Shown here in pieces: positions 39,997-48,816 of a DNA stretch of 64,000 bases. The stretch is from an uncultured Gammaproteobacteria bacterium (lineage in GTDB: Bacteria; Pseudomonadota; Gammaproteobacteria; JAADHQ01). Where the stretch lies: NCBI GenBank assembly GCA_947258755.1, contig CAMYJO010000017.1:1-64000 (forward strand). The letters are read 5' to 3'. The position numbers and the translations under genes are program-made. Numbering within the stretch: position 1 is the first letter of the stretch; each line of letters begins with the position of its first letter. The notes under the pieces were generated by a model, which saw only the letters and a list, made by a program, of their open reading frames with translations, was not told the origin of the DNA and ran no database searches.

Positions 39997-40011
39997 CCCC
40001 CCCGGGGGGGG
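39997..40011. repeat. Homopolymer palindrome C7G8
   Basis: Seven C followed directly by eight G, a perfect self-complementary 14-mer, in the space between the pnt terminator and the response regulator promoter. Such tracts are prone to length change. Confidence 0.8.
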
Positions 40012-40015
40012 ATTT

Positions 40016-40040
40016 GCAAAGGCGCCGACAAGGCGGCGCC
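40016..40040 (-). terminator. Terminator-like hairpin after pntB
   Basis: On the minus strand a 7-bp all-GC stem, GGCGCCG and CGGCGCC with a 6-base loop, begins 12 bases after the pntB stop and is followed by only three T residues. It is probably a terminator of modest strength or a 3' end stabiliser. Confidence 0.55.
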
Positions 40041-40052
40041 ATTACAGACAGC

Positions 40053-41432
40053 TTAGAGTTCTTTGGTACCCTGAATGAGCTGGCTAGCCATTTCCTGGCC
40101 GTCACCATACAACATGCGGGCATTATCAGCATAAAACAGGGCGTTCTCGACACCTGAGAAACCAGCGCCTTGGCCACGTTTTATGATAATTGCATTTTTC
40201 GCATGATCGGCATTCAGAATCGGCATGCCATAGATAGGACTGTCCGGATTGCTGCGTGCAACCGGATTGACCACGTCGTTGGCGCCAATGACCAGGGCCA
40301 CATCAGCGGTATCGAACTCCTCGTTGATTTCATCGAGGTCAAAAATACGGTCATAAGGGACGCCGGCCTCGGCCAGCAATACATTCATGTGTCCCGGCAT
40401 GCGACCGGCCACCGGGTGGATCGCAAATTTGACGTCAACTCCGTTTTCGATCAGGTGTTTGGACAACTCCCATATCTTGTGCTGTGCCTGGGCCACGGCC
40501 ATGCCGTAACCGGGAATTATAATGACCTTTTCCGCAAAGGCCATCATCACTGCGGCATCACTGGCCTCGATCGGCTTCAGGCTACCTTCAACCGCGCTCT
40601 CTTCACCGCCACCGGCAGCGCCAAACGAACCAAACAATACATTCGATATAGGTCGGTTCATGGCCTTGGCCATCAATTGGGTCAACAGGGTACCAGCCGC
40701 ACCGACTACAGTACCGGCGATAATCATCGCCGCGTTGTTCAACACAAAACCCTCAAAGGCAACCGCCAGTCCAGTCAAGGCATTGTACAGTGAGATCACC
40801 ACCGGCATGTCGGCACCACCAATGGGCACAGTCATCAATACACCGAATATCAGCGCCAGCAGGAAGAACAGGATAATGACACTGACCTCGGCACCGGCAA
40901 AGGCCAGGTAGACTCCAGAGCCGATGGTGCCGGCAAACACCAGCAAGTTAAACGCCTGTTGGAACGGGAAGCGAATCGCCTTGCGTAACCAACCCTGCAG
41001 CTTGGCAAATGCGATCAGGCTGCCGCTGAACGATATCGTGCCGATCAACGCACCCAATACCGCCAGATTTATCGCCACCTGGCCATGTACTGCGGTCTCA
41101 TGCGTCGCCAGCTTAATCAATTCCACCGCTGCAATCGCTGCAGCCGCACCACCGCCCATACCGTTATATAACGCGATCATTTGCGGCATATCGGTCATAG
41201 CGACACGCTTGCCGGAGACAAAGGCAATACCGGAACCGATAATAATCGCCGCGATCATCAAACCGAAATTTTTCAGATCAGGTATGAAAAAGGTCACCAG
41301 GGTCGCAGCCACCATGCCGACGCCGGCCCAGATAATACCGTCTTTGGCTGTACGCGGAGAGCTCATGCGCTTAAGGCCGAAAATAAACAGCGCAACTGCC
41401 ACGAAGTAAACAACTTCGATAAGATTAGCCAT
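40053..41432 (-). CDS. pntB: NAD(P) transhydrogenase subunit beta
   Basis: A 459-residue membrane protein forming most of the proton channel (about nine membrane segments in residues 1-260) and the NADP-binding domain III (about 285-459) with IIPGYGMAVAQAQHKIWEL, FAIHPVAGRMPGHMNVLLAEA and VVIGANDVVNPVA. The complex couples proton movement to hydride transfer between NADH and NADP. Its start overlaps pntA2 by 8 bases. Confidence 0.96.
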   Translation of the reverse strand: MANLIEVVYFVAVALFIFGLKRMSSPRTAKDGIIWAGVGMVAATLVTFFIPDLKNFGLMIAAIIIGSGIAFVSGKRVAMTDMPQMIALYNGMGGGAAAAIAAVELIKLATHETAVHGQVAINLAVLGALIGTISFSGSLIAFAKLQGWLRKAIRFPFQQAFNLLVFAGTIGSGVYLAFAGAEVSVIILFFLLALIFGVLMTVPIGGADMPVVISLYNALTGLAVAFEGFVLNNAAMIIAGTVVGAAGTLLTQLMAKAMNRPISNVLFGSFGAAGGGEESAVEGSLKPIEASDAAVMMAFAEKVIIIPGYGMAVAQAQHKIWELSKHLIENGVDVKFAIHPVAGRMPGHMNVLLAEAGVPYDRIFDLDEINEEFDTADVALVIGANDVVNPVARSNPDSPIYGMPILNADHAKNAIIIKRGQGAGFSGVENALFYADNARMLYGDGQEMASQLIQGTKEL

Positions 41433-41730
41433 TCTTTTTCTCCTTACTGCTCTTGAACATCTCCAGCATACGTTCGGTTACTACATAACCGCCCACTGCA
41501 TTCATCGCTGCCAGTAACACAGCAAAGAAACCAACGACCTGTTCGGTCGTTGTTTCGGCGTGTCCTAATGCGATCATGGCGCCGACCAGAACGATACCGT
41601 GAATAAAATTGGAGCCGGACATCAATGGCGTGTGCAAGATGACCGGCACCTTGGCAATGACCTCGTAACCGGCAAACGCTGCCAACATAAATATATACAG
41701 TGCACTGATACCTGATATCGATTCAAGCAT
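41425..41730 (-). CDS. pntAB: NAD(P) transhydrogenase subunit alpha part 2 (membrane part)
   Basis: A 101-residue protein with three or four membrane segments, the domain II part of the alpha subunit: YIFMLAAFAGYEVIAKVPVILHTPLMSGSNFIHGIVLVGA. In E. coli this is fused to the NAD-binding part; here the alpha subunit is split in two, as in Rhodospirillum. Only 2 bases separate it from the pntA1 stop, and it overlaps pntB. Confidence 0.95.
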   Translation of the reverse strand: MLESISGISALYIFMLAAFAGYEVIAKVPVILHTPLMSGSNFIHGIVLVGAMIALGHAETTTEQVVGFFAVLLAAMNAVGGYVVTERMLEMFKSSKEKKNG

Positions 41731-41732
41731 GC

Positions 41733-42860
41733 TTATTCTCCTTCCACCAGGTTGCGGGTAGGCTCATGAAGTATTTGACCGTCACGCGTCAGAGAGGCAC
41801 CGGCAAGGATTTCATCTTCCCAGTCAGGTTTCAATTCGCCATCGACAATCATTAATTCGAGCAGGTTTTGTAAATTCTTGGCATACATCTCACTCGCATG
41901 CACAGACAACATACTGGGCACATGCTCCGGGCCATGTATCAGCACACCCTGAAAATCGACTGTCTTGCCGGACTCAGTCAGCTCACAGTTACCTCCGCTT
42001 TCTGCCGCCAGGTCAATGATCACTGCGCCAGGCTTCATGCGCTCGACCATTTCTTTATCTATCAGGCGTGGTGCGGTACGCCCGGGGATCGAAGCAGTGG
42101 TAATAACGGCATTGGATTTGGCGATATGATCGGCCAGCATATTCCGTTCTTTGTGTTTTTCCGTCTCAGTCAATTCCCGCGCATAGCCGCCTTCAGACTC
42201 GGCATCGACTTCAAGCTGCAGAAATTTTGCTCCCAGTGACTCGACCTGTTCCTTGGTCACAGCGCGCACATCATAGGCCTCAACAACCGCGCCCAGTCGG
42301 CGTGCGGTCGCAATCGCCTGCAGACCGGAGACACCGGCACCGATCACCAATACCTTGGCAGGCCTGATGGTACCTGCGGCCGTGGTCAGCATGGGGAAGA
42401 ACTGGCTGGACAGATCAGCAGCCATCAATACTGCCTTGTAACCGGCAACGGCAGCCTGCGAAGACAACACATCCATCGATTGTGCACGGGAAATGCGTGG
42501 CACCAGCTCCATGGCGATGCTGGTGATGTTGTTGTCACGCATTTTTTTGACTTGTTGCGCATGCCGATGCGGCTGCATCACTGCGATCACTATCTGGCCG
42601 GCAGACATCATTCCAATCTCTTCCTCAGTCGGTGGCTGCACCTTGAGAATCACATCAGCCTGCTCATATACCGCCTTGGCACTATCGACAAATTCGATGT
42701 CATCAAATTCTCCGTCCGGGACATAGCTGTTGTCACCCGCCCCTTTTTCAACAATGACCTTGTAAGCTTTCTTGGTATACTTTTCTGCCACGGCAGGCAC
42801 AATGGCGACACGGCGCTCACCTGCGGTAATCTCTGTGGGTATGCCTATCGTTACCGGCAT
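41733..42860 (-). CDS. pntAA: NAD(P) transhydrogenase subunit alpha part 1 (NAD-binding)
   Basis: A 375-residue soluble domain I, related to alanine dehydrogenase. Visible are GIPTEITAGERRVAIVP, a RAQSMDVLSSQA motif, the NAD-binding VLVIGAGVSGLQAIATARRLGA and the TASIPGRTAPRLI loop. First gene of a three-gene operon. The 260 bases upstream, shared with the divergent HNH gene, are AT rich near 42898-42912 (TTTATATATATAAAT), a likely promoter area. Confidence 0.96.
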   Translation of the reverse strand: MPVTIGIPTEITAGERRVAIVPAVAEKYTKKAYKVIVEKGAGDNSYVPDGEFDDIEFVDSAKAVYEQADVILKVQPPTEEEIGMMSAGQIVIAVMQPHRHAQQVKKMRDNNITSIAMELVPRISRAQSMDVLSSQAAVAGYKAVLMAADLSSQFFPMLTTAAGTIRPAKVLVIGAGVSGLQAIATARRLGAVVEAYDVRAVTKEQVESLGAKFLQLEVDAESEGGYARELTETEKHKERNMLADHIAKSNAVITTASIPGRTAPRLIDKEMVERMKPGAVIIDLAAESGGNCELTESGKTVDFQGVLIHGPEHVPSMLSVHASEMYAKNLQNLLELMIVDGELKPDWEDEILAGASLTRDGQILHEPTRNLVEGE

Positions 42861-43120
42861 GCTGACTCTCCAAATGTTATATTAGACAACTAGTTGATTT
42901 ATATATATAAATGGCAATTTCCGGGTTGCCACGATTGCCAGACCGCTCGCGCTGGCCCTGATCACTGCAAGCGCTGACATGCAGTCGTAAAAAAAGTGCG
43001 CCAATGTTAGCGGATTTTTACAGCGACGGGTAGATCAAAGCGCATAGTTTTAGGCATAACAACGGTGGTTTCAGTGGTTTTGCCATGTTAATCTCGTATT
43101 AAGTCGTCAGGAGGTGTCCG

Positions 43121-43720
43121 TTGCCGGAATTTGAACACCAGATACTACGTACTGAAATCTCAGGCATGCCACTGGAGTGGATCAGCTACCAGGATGCGGC
43201 TCGCCTGTATTTTCTTGGTCATGTCGCCTATAGCTGCGGTAGCAAACTCTACACCTTGCATGGCGGTATCAACTCGGTCAGCGGGCGCACCAGCACCCTG
43301 GAAATTAATTCCATTATTGCCACCCATGGTAACAGCAAGGCCACCCACAAGGCGCGACTTTTTTATCATACCCCATTGAATAACCCGGCCCTGTTCAAGC
43401 GTGATGCCTATTTATGCATGTATTGCGGCAATCACTTTTACCGCTCGCAGTTGTCGCGCGACCATGTCACACCGTTGAGCCAGGGTGGTCTGAATGCCTG
43501 GAATAATGTCGTCACCGCCTGCGTACGCTGCAATAATCACAAGGCCGGCAGAACCCCCGAACAGGCCGCCATGGAACTTTTGGCGATCCCGTTCACACCA
43601 ACCTATGCCGAATACATCTACCTGCAAGGTCGTTCGGTACTGGCCGATCAGATGGAGTTCCTGCGCGCGCACTTCCCGCGCAACAGCCCGTTGCATAAAC
43701 GGATAGTGGCTAGTAGCTAG
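43121..43720 (+). CDS. HNH endonuclease family protein
   Basis: A 199-residue protein with an unrecognised N-terminal half (about 1-90) and an HNH nuclease module: DAYLCMYCGNHFYRSQLSRDHVTPLSQGG (zinc cysteines and the catalytic His in RDHV), NAWNNVVTACVRCNNHKAG (the Asn and second CxxC). It starts at a TTG with CAGGAGG at 43109-43114 suitably placed. The C-terminal VASS and the TAG stop are encoded by the left arm of a dispersed repeat, so the original C-terminus may have been altered. Similar stand-alone HNH proteins are common on gammaproteobacterial chromosomes and need not be phage or restriction genes. Confidence 0.88.
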   Translation: MPEFEHQILRTEISGMPLEWISYQDAARLYFLGHVAYSCGSKLYTLHGGINSVSGRTSTLEINSIIATHGNSKATHKARLFYHTPLNNPALFKRDAYLCMYCGNHFYRSQLSRDHVTPLSQGGLNAWNNVVTACVRCNNHKAGRTPEQAAMELLAIPFTPTYAEYIYLQGRSVLADQMEFLRAHFPRNSPLHKRIVASS

Positions 43721-43793
43721 TGGCGAGTAGCTAGAAAAAACTAAGTCCAGGGTTCTGCTTTACCTCGCTACTAGCCACTCGCTACTCGCTACT
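43705..43793. repeat. Dispersed hairpin element, copy 1
   Basis: Arms at 43705-43734 and 43763-43793 are built of six-base units such as AGTAGC, GAGTGGC and CTAGTAGC and are roughly inverted copies of each other around a 28-base centre. The right arm matches the right arm of copy 2 (46020-46050) in 28 of 31 bases and the left arms match in about 33 of 36. It overlaps the 3' end of the HNH gene and lies between convergent genes. Confidence 0.8.
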
Positions 43794-43822
43794 GTTCTAT
43801 CGCGGCCAAGGACCGCTCCCCA

Positions 43823-43858
43823 GCATTCCTTTTATCTTTACCCTTTTACCTTTCCCCT
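43823..43858. repeat. Purine-rich (GGTAAAAGG-type) stretch
   Basis: The minus strand reads GGGGAAAGGTAAAAGGGTAA and continues with AAGATAAAAGGAATG. It covers the methyltransferase stop (TAA at 43846-43848). It resembles the purine string in the repeat at 29435-29487 but no long exact match is present. Confidence 0.35.
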
Positions 43859-44424
43859 GCCTTCCTCCCCACATACATCGCTTCATCGCGAAAACCCTGG
43901 CTACAATCACCGACAAGACCCTCCTCCCGGTACACCAATAATTGCATGCCAGACAGCAGCTGCAACAATTCCTGATCGGCCAGGCGATAATTGTCACTAC
44001 CGGGGCCACGCTCGGAAACGCGGCTCTGCGTAAAGGTCTGGTAAAACATCAGACCGCCAGGTCGCAGTGATTCGATCAATGCCGGAAACAACGGACGATG
44101 CAGAAAATAACTGACCACGACCACATCATAACGAGCGACTTCGGGTGGATTTTTCTCCACATCACGAAGCTGCGCATGGACATCAAGGCCGCGCGCAGCG
44201 GCCAGCTCCGCCAGGGCATCGATGGCGACATCGGAAATATCCAGGGCATCCACTTGCAGGCCATGATTCGCCAGTACGATGGCATTGGCACCACGGCCAC
44301 AGGCCAGGTCAAGCGCGCGTCCACTATCCGGTAACAAGTGCTGATTCTGTAATAGCACCTGTGCTGCTTGAACGTCAGTTACGGACTCGCCGTAACGAGC
44401 ATTCCATTTATCGCGCTTATTCAT
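43846..44424 (-). CDS. Class I SAM-dependent methyltransferase
   Basis: About 192 residues from the ATG at 44424 (MNKRDKWNARYG). Motif I ALDLACGRGANAIVLANHG (about 36-54) binds S-adenosylmethionine, followed by VDALDISDVAIDAL and YDVVVVSYFLHRPLFPALIESLRPGGLMFYQTF. It looks like the TehB/tellurite-resistance-type or thiopurine-like small-molecule methyltransferase group, but the substrate is unknown. It follows trkH after 12 bases on the same strand. The last residues (AGER) and stop fall in a purine-rich repeat. Confidence 0.85.
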   Translation of the reverse strand: MNKRDKWNARYGESVTDVQAAQVLLQNQHLLPDSGRALDLACGRGANAIVLANHGLQVDALDISDVAIDALAELAAARGLDVHAQLRDVEKNPPEVARYDVVVVSYFLHRPLFPALIESLRPGGLMFYQTFTQSRVSERGPGSDNYRLADQELLQLLSGMQLLVYREEGLVGDCSQGFRDEAMYVGRKAGER

Positions 44425-44436
44425 CGGCAACACATA

Positions 44437-45891
44437 TCAACGCCGCCAGAAACCCGGTGACAACAACACCAACAGGGTGAAGATCTCCAGCCGCCCCAAC
44501 AACATCGCAAAGGCCAGGACCCATTTGGCCGTGTCGCTGATATTGGCATAATGTTCGCCGACATCACCGAGCCCCGGACCGAGGTTATTCATGCACGCAG
44601 CAACAGCGGAAAAGGCCGTGACCTGATCCAGCCCCGTCATCATCAGGATTAGTAACATGATACTAAAGGCCGCGACATAGGCGGCGAAAAAACCCCACAC
44701 CGATTCGATCACCCGCGGTGACATACTTTTACCACCGATCTTGATCGAGATCTGTGCGTTCGGATGAATCAGTCTCAATATCTCGCGTTTACCCTGACGC
44801 AACAACAACATGAAGCGAATAACTTTCATACCACCGCCGGTCGAGCCGGCACAGGCACCAATGAAACTGATGAAAATCAACATCACCGGCAGGAATGTCG
44901 GCCATTCAAAATAGGCCGTGGTGGTGAAACCCGTGGTAGTGCCTATCGAGATTGTCTGGAATACGCCGTGATGCAGTGCACCCCAAAAATCATCTTTCAT
45001 CGTACCGCTATAATAGAGATAGCCGGTGGTAATCACCGAGGCCACTAATAAGATCGTAGTGTAGGTCCTGACTTCCGGATCCTGAAAATAATGTTTGATG
45101 TTGGTATTACGCCAGGCGACGAAATGCAGTGCGAAATTAATGCCGGCCATGAACATAAAAATAACTGCGATCACTTCAATCATTGGATTCTGGAAATATC
45201 CGATACTGGCGTCATGCGTGGAGAAGCCACCGATGGCGATCGTCGAGAAAGCATGGCCGATTGCATCGAATGCATTCATACCCGCCAACCAGTAAGCCAG
45301 GCTACAGGCAACTGTCAGACTGAGATAGATATACCATAGGGCCTTGGCGGTTTCGGTAATCCGCGGCGTTAGCTTGGTATCCTTCATCGGCCCCGGAGTT
45401 TCGGCACGATACAACTGCATGCCACCGACCCCAAGCATCGGCAATACCGCAACCGCCAGGACGATAATACCCATACCTCCCAACCACTGTAGTTGCTGAC
45501 GGTAAAACAATATCGCATGTGGCAGATCGTCGATGCCGACCAATACCGTCGCTCCGGTTGTCGTCAAACCCGACATGGATTCAAACACCGCATCGGTAAA
45601 GGACACAAACGGATTCTCTGAAAGGTATAAAGGCAGTGCCCCGGACAGACCCAATACCAGCCAGAACAAGACCACCACGACAAAACCATCGCGTAGCCTT
45701 AGTTCTTTACGAATGGATTTGACCGGCAACCAGAAAATAAAACCGGCTGTAAACGTGCACGCCAGGGAAATCAGAAACGGCATCAATTCGCCGTCCCCAT
45801 ACAGCAAGGCAATACCCGCAGGCGGCAGCATTGTGATGCTGGATAGCATCAGCAACAGACCGAAAATTCTTTGTATGGCAGTGAATTGCAC
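44437..45891 (-). CDS. trkH: Trk potassium uptake protein, membrane subunit
   Basis: A 484-residue potassium channel-like transporter with about ten membrane segments and four pore motifs, including SMSGLTTTGATV, AFSTIAIGGFSTHD, SIGTTTGFTTTAY and ACMNNLGPGLGDVG. It works with cytoplasmic TrkA, encoded just upstream on the same strand. It starts at a GTG with no strong ribosome binding site; between it and trkA lies copy 2 of a dispersed hairpin element. Confidence 0.95.
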   Translation of the reverse strand: MQFTAIQRIFGLLLMLSSITMLPPAGIALLYGDGELMPFLISLACTFTAGFIFWLPVKSIRKELRLRDGFVVVVLFWLVLGLSGALPLYLSENPFVSFTDAVFESMSGLTTTGATVLVGIDDLPHAILFYRQQLQWLGGMGIIVLAVAVLPMLGVGGMQLYRAETPGPMKDTKLTPRITETAKALWYIYLSLTVACSLAYWLAGMNAFDAIGHAFSTIAIGGFSTHDASIGYFQNPMIEVIAVIFMFMAGINFALHFVAWRNTNIKHYFQDPEVRTYTTILLVASVITTGYLYYSGTMKDDFWGALHHGVFQTISIGTTTGFTTTAYFEWPTFLPVMLIFISFIGACAGSTGGGMKVIRFMLLLRQGKREILRLIHPNAQISIKIGGKSMSPRVIESVWGFFAAYVAAFSIMLLILMMTGLDQVTAFSAVAACMNNLGPGLGDVGEHYANISDTAKWVLAFAMLLGRLEIFTLLVLLSPGFWRR

Positions 45892-45899
45892 TTTAAAAC

Positions 45900-46051
45900 A
45901 GTAGCTAGTAGCTAGTGGCGAGTAGCGAGGAAAAACGGGTGCATAGTATACATTTATATTGTTGTTCGCTTAGAGTCATATGTATCCTCTTGTTATATCG
46001 GGATGTAAGCTTATAACATCCTCGCTACCAGCCACTAGCCACTCGCTACTA
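45900..46051. repeat. Dispersed hairpin element, copy 2
   Basis: Arms at 45900-45930 and 46020-46050 are inverted copies matching in 27 of 31 bases, with an 89-base AT-rich centre. Arms are nearly the same as those of copy 1 (43705-43793). The right end supplies the trkA stop codon (TAG on the minus strand at 46051-46049). It separates trkA from trkH and could affect read-through or message stability. Confidence 0.85.
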
Positions 46052-47422
46052 GATAAAAGTAACCCCAACCTGAAACAAACGCTCGACTTCACCGATGCGA
46101 TTCTTGTCCATCAGGAACAGGATAACGTGATCCTCTGCTTCGATAACCGTATCATGGTGAGCAATAATGACATCATCACCGCGGACGATGGCGCCGATGG
46201 TCGTGCCTTTCGGTAATTTGATATCTTCGATCGTATGCCCGACTACTTTTGATGTGCGCGGATCACCATGCGCGACCGCTTCGATGGCCTCGGCCGCTCC
46301 ACGACGCAGGGAATGTACTACGACGACATCGCCTCTGCGGATCCGCGTCAATAGCGTGCCGATCGTTGCCAGTTGCGGGGATATCGCAATGTCAATGATG
46401 CCGCTCTCGACCAGATCAACGTAGGACGCACGGTTGATCAGGGACATGACCTTACGCGCTCCCAGGCGCTTGGCCAGCATGGCAGAAAGAATATTGGCCT
46501 CCTCATCATTGGTCAATGCGCAGAAGACATCGGTATTCTCAATATTCTCGTTCAGTAATAATTCCTCGTCCGCGGCGTCGCCATGCAAGACAATACTTTT
46601 ATCCAGTTCCTCAGAGAGCTTCTGTGCACGATCGAGACCACGCTCGATGATCTTGACCTGATAATTACTCTCCAGGACTTCGGCGAGTCGCTTGCCGATA
46701 TTGCCGCCGCCAGCCAGGATCACACGCTTGACCGGTTTGTCGAGTTTGCGTAGTTCACTCATGACCTTACGAATATGCTTTTGCGCAGCAATGAAAAAAA
46801 CCTCATCATCCGCCTCGATGACCGTATGTCCATCCGGGACTATCGGTCGGCCACGCCTGAAAACAGCGGCAACGCGTGCTTCAGCCTTCGGCATATGCTC
46901 ACGCAAGGTACGCAACTCATGCCCCACCAGAGGTCCACCATAGTAGGCGGAAACTGCGACCAGCTGTGCGCGACCACCGGCGAAATCCAACACCTGTAAG
47001 GCGCCGGGATTGGCAATCAAACGGTGAATGTAGTCGGTGACCAACTGTTCAGGGCTGATGGTGACATCGATAGGGAGTGCATTCGGACTGAATATCGATT
47101 CATGATCAAGGTATTCCTGCGCCCGCACCCTGGCGATCCGGGTAGGCGTGTTAAACAAAGTGTGCGCCATTTGGCAGGCAACCATATTGGTCTCATCACT
47201 ATTGGTGACGGCAATAACCATGTCTGCATCTTCAGCACCCGCGCGTCTCAATACTTCAGGATATGACGCCTGCCCGATCACGGTACGTATATCGAGTCGG
47301 TCCTGTAATTCACGCAATAGCAATTCATTGGTATCGACCAGGGTGATGTCATTGGCCTCACTGGATAGGTTATCCGCAACCGAGGAACCCACTTGCCCTG
47401 CACCCAGGATAATAATTTTCAT
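46049..47422 (-). CDS. trkA: Trk potassium uptake protein TrkA (NAD-binding)
   Basis: A 457-residue cytoplasmic regulator of TrkH with two RCK modules: the first NAD-binding motif [17 protein letters not shown] (residues 2-18), [27 protein letters not shown]; the second [18 protein letters not shown] (about 233-250). TrkA_C domains follow each. The final codons and stop come from the hairpin element. The upstream gene is the ntrX-like regulator, 26 bases away. Confidence 0.96.
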   Translation of the reverse strand: MKIIILGAGQVGSSVADNLSSEANDITLVDTNELLLRELQDRLDIRTVIGQASYPEVLRRAGAEDADMVIAVTNSDETNMVACQMAHTLFNTPTRIARVRAQEYLDHESIFSPNALPIDVTISPEQLVTDYIHRLIANPGALQVLDFAGGRAQLVAVSAYYGGPLVGHELRTLREHMPKAEARVAAVFRRGRPIVPDGHTVIEADDEVFFIAAQKHIRKVMSELRKLDKPVKRVILAGGGNIGKRLAEVLESNYQVKIIERGLDRAQKLSEELDKSIVLHGDAADEELLLNENIENTDVFCALTNDEEANILSAMLAKRLGARKVMSLINRASYVDLVESGIIDIAISPQLATIGTLLTRIRRGDVVVVHSLRRGAAEAIEAVAHGDPRTSKVVGHTIEDIKLPKGTTIGAIVRGDDVIIAHHDTVIEAEDHVILFLMDKNRIGEVERLFQVGVTFI

Positions 47423-47448
47423 GTCTGTAGTCAGTCCTTATAGATGAA

Positions 47449-48816
47449 TTACGCCTGTTTGACGTCAATTCCGAGGGCGCGCAGTTTTCTGTACAGATTG
47501 GTTCGCTCCATACCGACCAACTTGGCCAGCTTGCCGACACTGCCGGCACAGGCCTGTAACTGGTGGGTCAGGTATTCACGCTCAAACTGTTCCCGAGCTT
47601 CGCGTAATGGTAAGTCAATCGCGCCACTGGGCATACCACTAACAGCAGTCTTGCCTTCGCTCTGTGTGGATAGACTGTTCTCGACTTCCTCCAGACTCAC
47701 ATCCTCACCATTGCCGAGTATGAGCAGACGCTGAACCAGGTTCTTCAGCTCCCTGACATTACCGGGCCAGATGTAATTTCTTAAGCGGTTCTGCGCGGCG
47801 ACGGAAAAACGGCGATAAGGCAGGCTTTCCTGACCAACAAAATAGTCAACATAAAAAGCAAGCAGCTCAGGGATGTCTTCAAGATGTTCACGCAAAGACG
47901 GAATACGCAAAGGCACCACATTCAGGTGGTAATATAAATCCTCACGGAAATTGCCCGCCTTGACCTCAAGCTCAAGATCTTTATGGGTAGAGGCGTAGAT
48001 ACAGACATCCACCTTGACCGGGTCAACACCGCCAACGCGCATGAAGCTTTGCCCTTCTATGGCGCTATGCAGACGTGACTGCGTATCCAGATCCATGTCC
48101 GCCACCCCCTGCAGGAACAGGATGCCGCCATTGGCCTGCTCAAGCCGGCCATAATGGATACTGTCGCCTTCTTCACTACCAAACAGTTCGACCTCGGAAT
48201 TTTCACGGGCAATACTGCCAACCGGCATGGCCACCAAGGGTCCGTCCCGGCGACTGCTGTGATTATGCATATAGCGCGCAAATATTTCCTTGCCGCTGCC
48301 TGATTCACCGGTCAACAGTACCCAGGTATCATGCAGGGCAATGCGCTTGGCCTGCTCGCGTAGTTGACGCATCAATGCGCTTTTACCTATCGGCTCCAAT
48401 AAAGGTTGCATGTGTTCGCGCAGGCCGACGTTTTCACGGCGCAGTTTGTCTGCCTCCAGGGCGCGTTCAACCGTCAATAGCAGCTTGGCTAAAGACAAGG
48501 GCTTTTCAAGGAAATCATAGGCACCGAGTCGCGTCGCCTCGACGGCGGTTTCGACCGTACCATGGCCTGACATGACAATCACCGGGAATGGTAGTTCGCC
48601 ATTTTCTGCCCATTCCTTCAATAAAGTAATGCCATCAACATCAGGCATCCAGATATCCAGCAACACCAGATCGGGGCGACGGCTTCTGCATTCCTTACGT
48701 GCAGCCTCACCGCCTTCGGCCACATCCACCTGAAAGCCTTCGTCTTCGAGGATCTCCATGACCAAGTTGCGGATATCGGGTTCATCATCGACAACCAGTA
48801 TGAAGGGCGCACTCAT
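47449..48816 (-). CDS. ntrX: NtrX-like response regulator with degenerate sigma-54 ATPase domain
   Basis: A 455-residue regulator: receiver domain with Asp54 (LVLLDIWMPDVDG), an AAA domain (about 140-360) with an intact Walker A (TGESGSGKEIFARYMH, about 165) and a C-terminal Fis-type helix-turn-helix (about 415-452, SVGKLAKLVGMERTNLYRKLRALGI). The GAFTGA loop that contacts sigma-54 is absent (ELFGSEEGDSIHYGRLEQ instead), and the Walker B acidic pair is replaced (GILFLQGVADM for LFLDE). It probably binds DNA and ATP but cannot activate sigma-54. It overlaps the NtrY-like kinase by 4 bases. Confidence 0.88.
   Translation of the reverse strand: MSAPFILVVDDEPDIRNLVMEILEDEGFQVDVAEGGEAARKECRSRRPDLVLLDIWMPDVDGITLLKEWAENGELPFPVIVMSGHGTVETAVEATRLGAYDFLEKPLSLAKLLLTVERALEADKLRRENVGLREHMQPLLEPIGKSALMRQLREQAKRIALHDTWVLLTGESGSGKEIFARYMHNHSSRRDGPLVAMPVGSIARENSEVELFGSEEGDSIHYGRLEQANGGILFLQGVADMDLDTQSRLHSAIEGQSFMRVGGVDPVKVDVCIYASTHKDLELEVKAGNFREDLYYHLNVVPLRIPSLREHLEDIPELLAFYVDYFVGQESLPYRRFSVAAQNRLRNYIWPGNVRELKNLVQRLLILGNGEDVSLEEVENSLSTQSEGKTAVSGMPSGAIDLPLREAREQFEREYLTHQLQACAGSVGKLAKLVGMERTNLYRKLRALGIDVKQA

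Noticed and set aside
42898-42912. TTTATATATATAAAT as an origin-like AT element
   Set aside because: Single short AT stretch without DnaA boxes; more likely part of the pnt promoter.
43121-44424. HNH endonuclease plus methyltransferase as a restriction-modification system
   Set aside because: The genes are convergent and separated by a repeat; the methyltransferase lacks the DPPY/NPPY or PCQ-type DNA methylase motifs and looks like a small-molecule enzyme.
43705-46051. Repeat units as a CRISPR array
   Set aside because: Units are short, directly abutting, inverted in pairs, without spacers of regular length and without cas genes.
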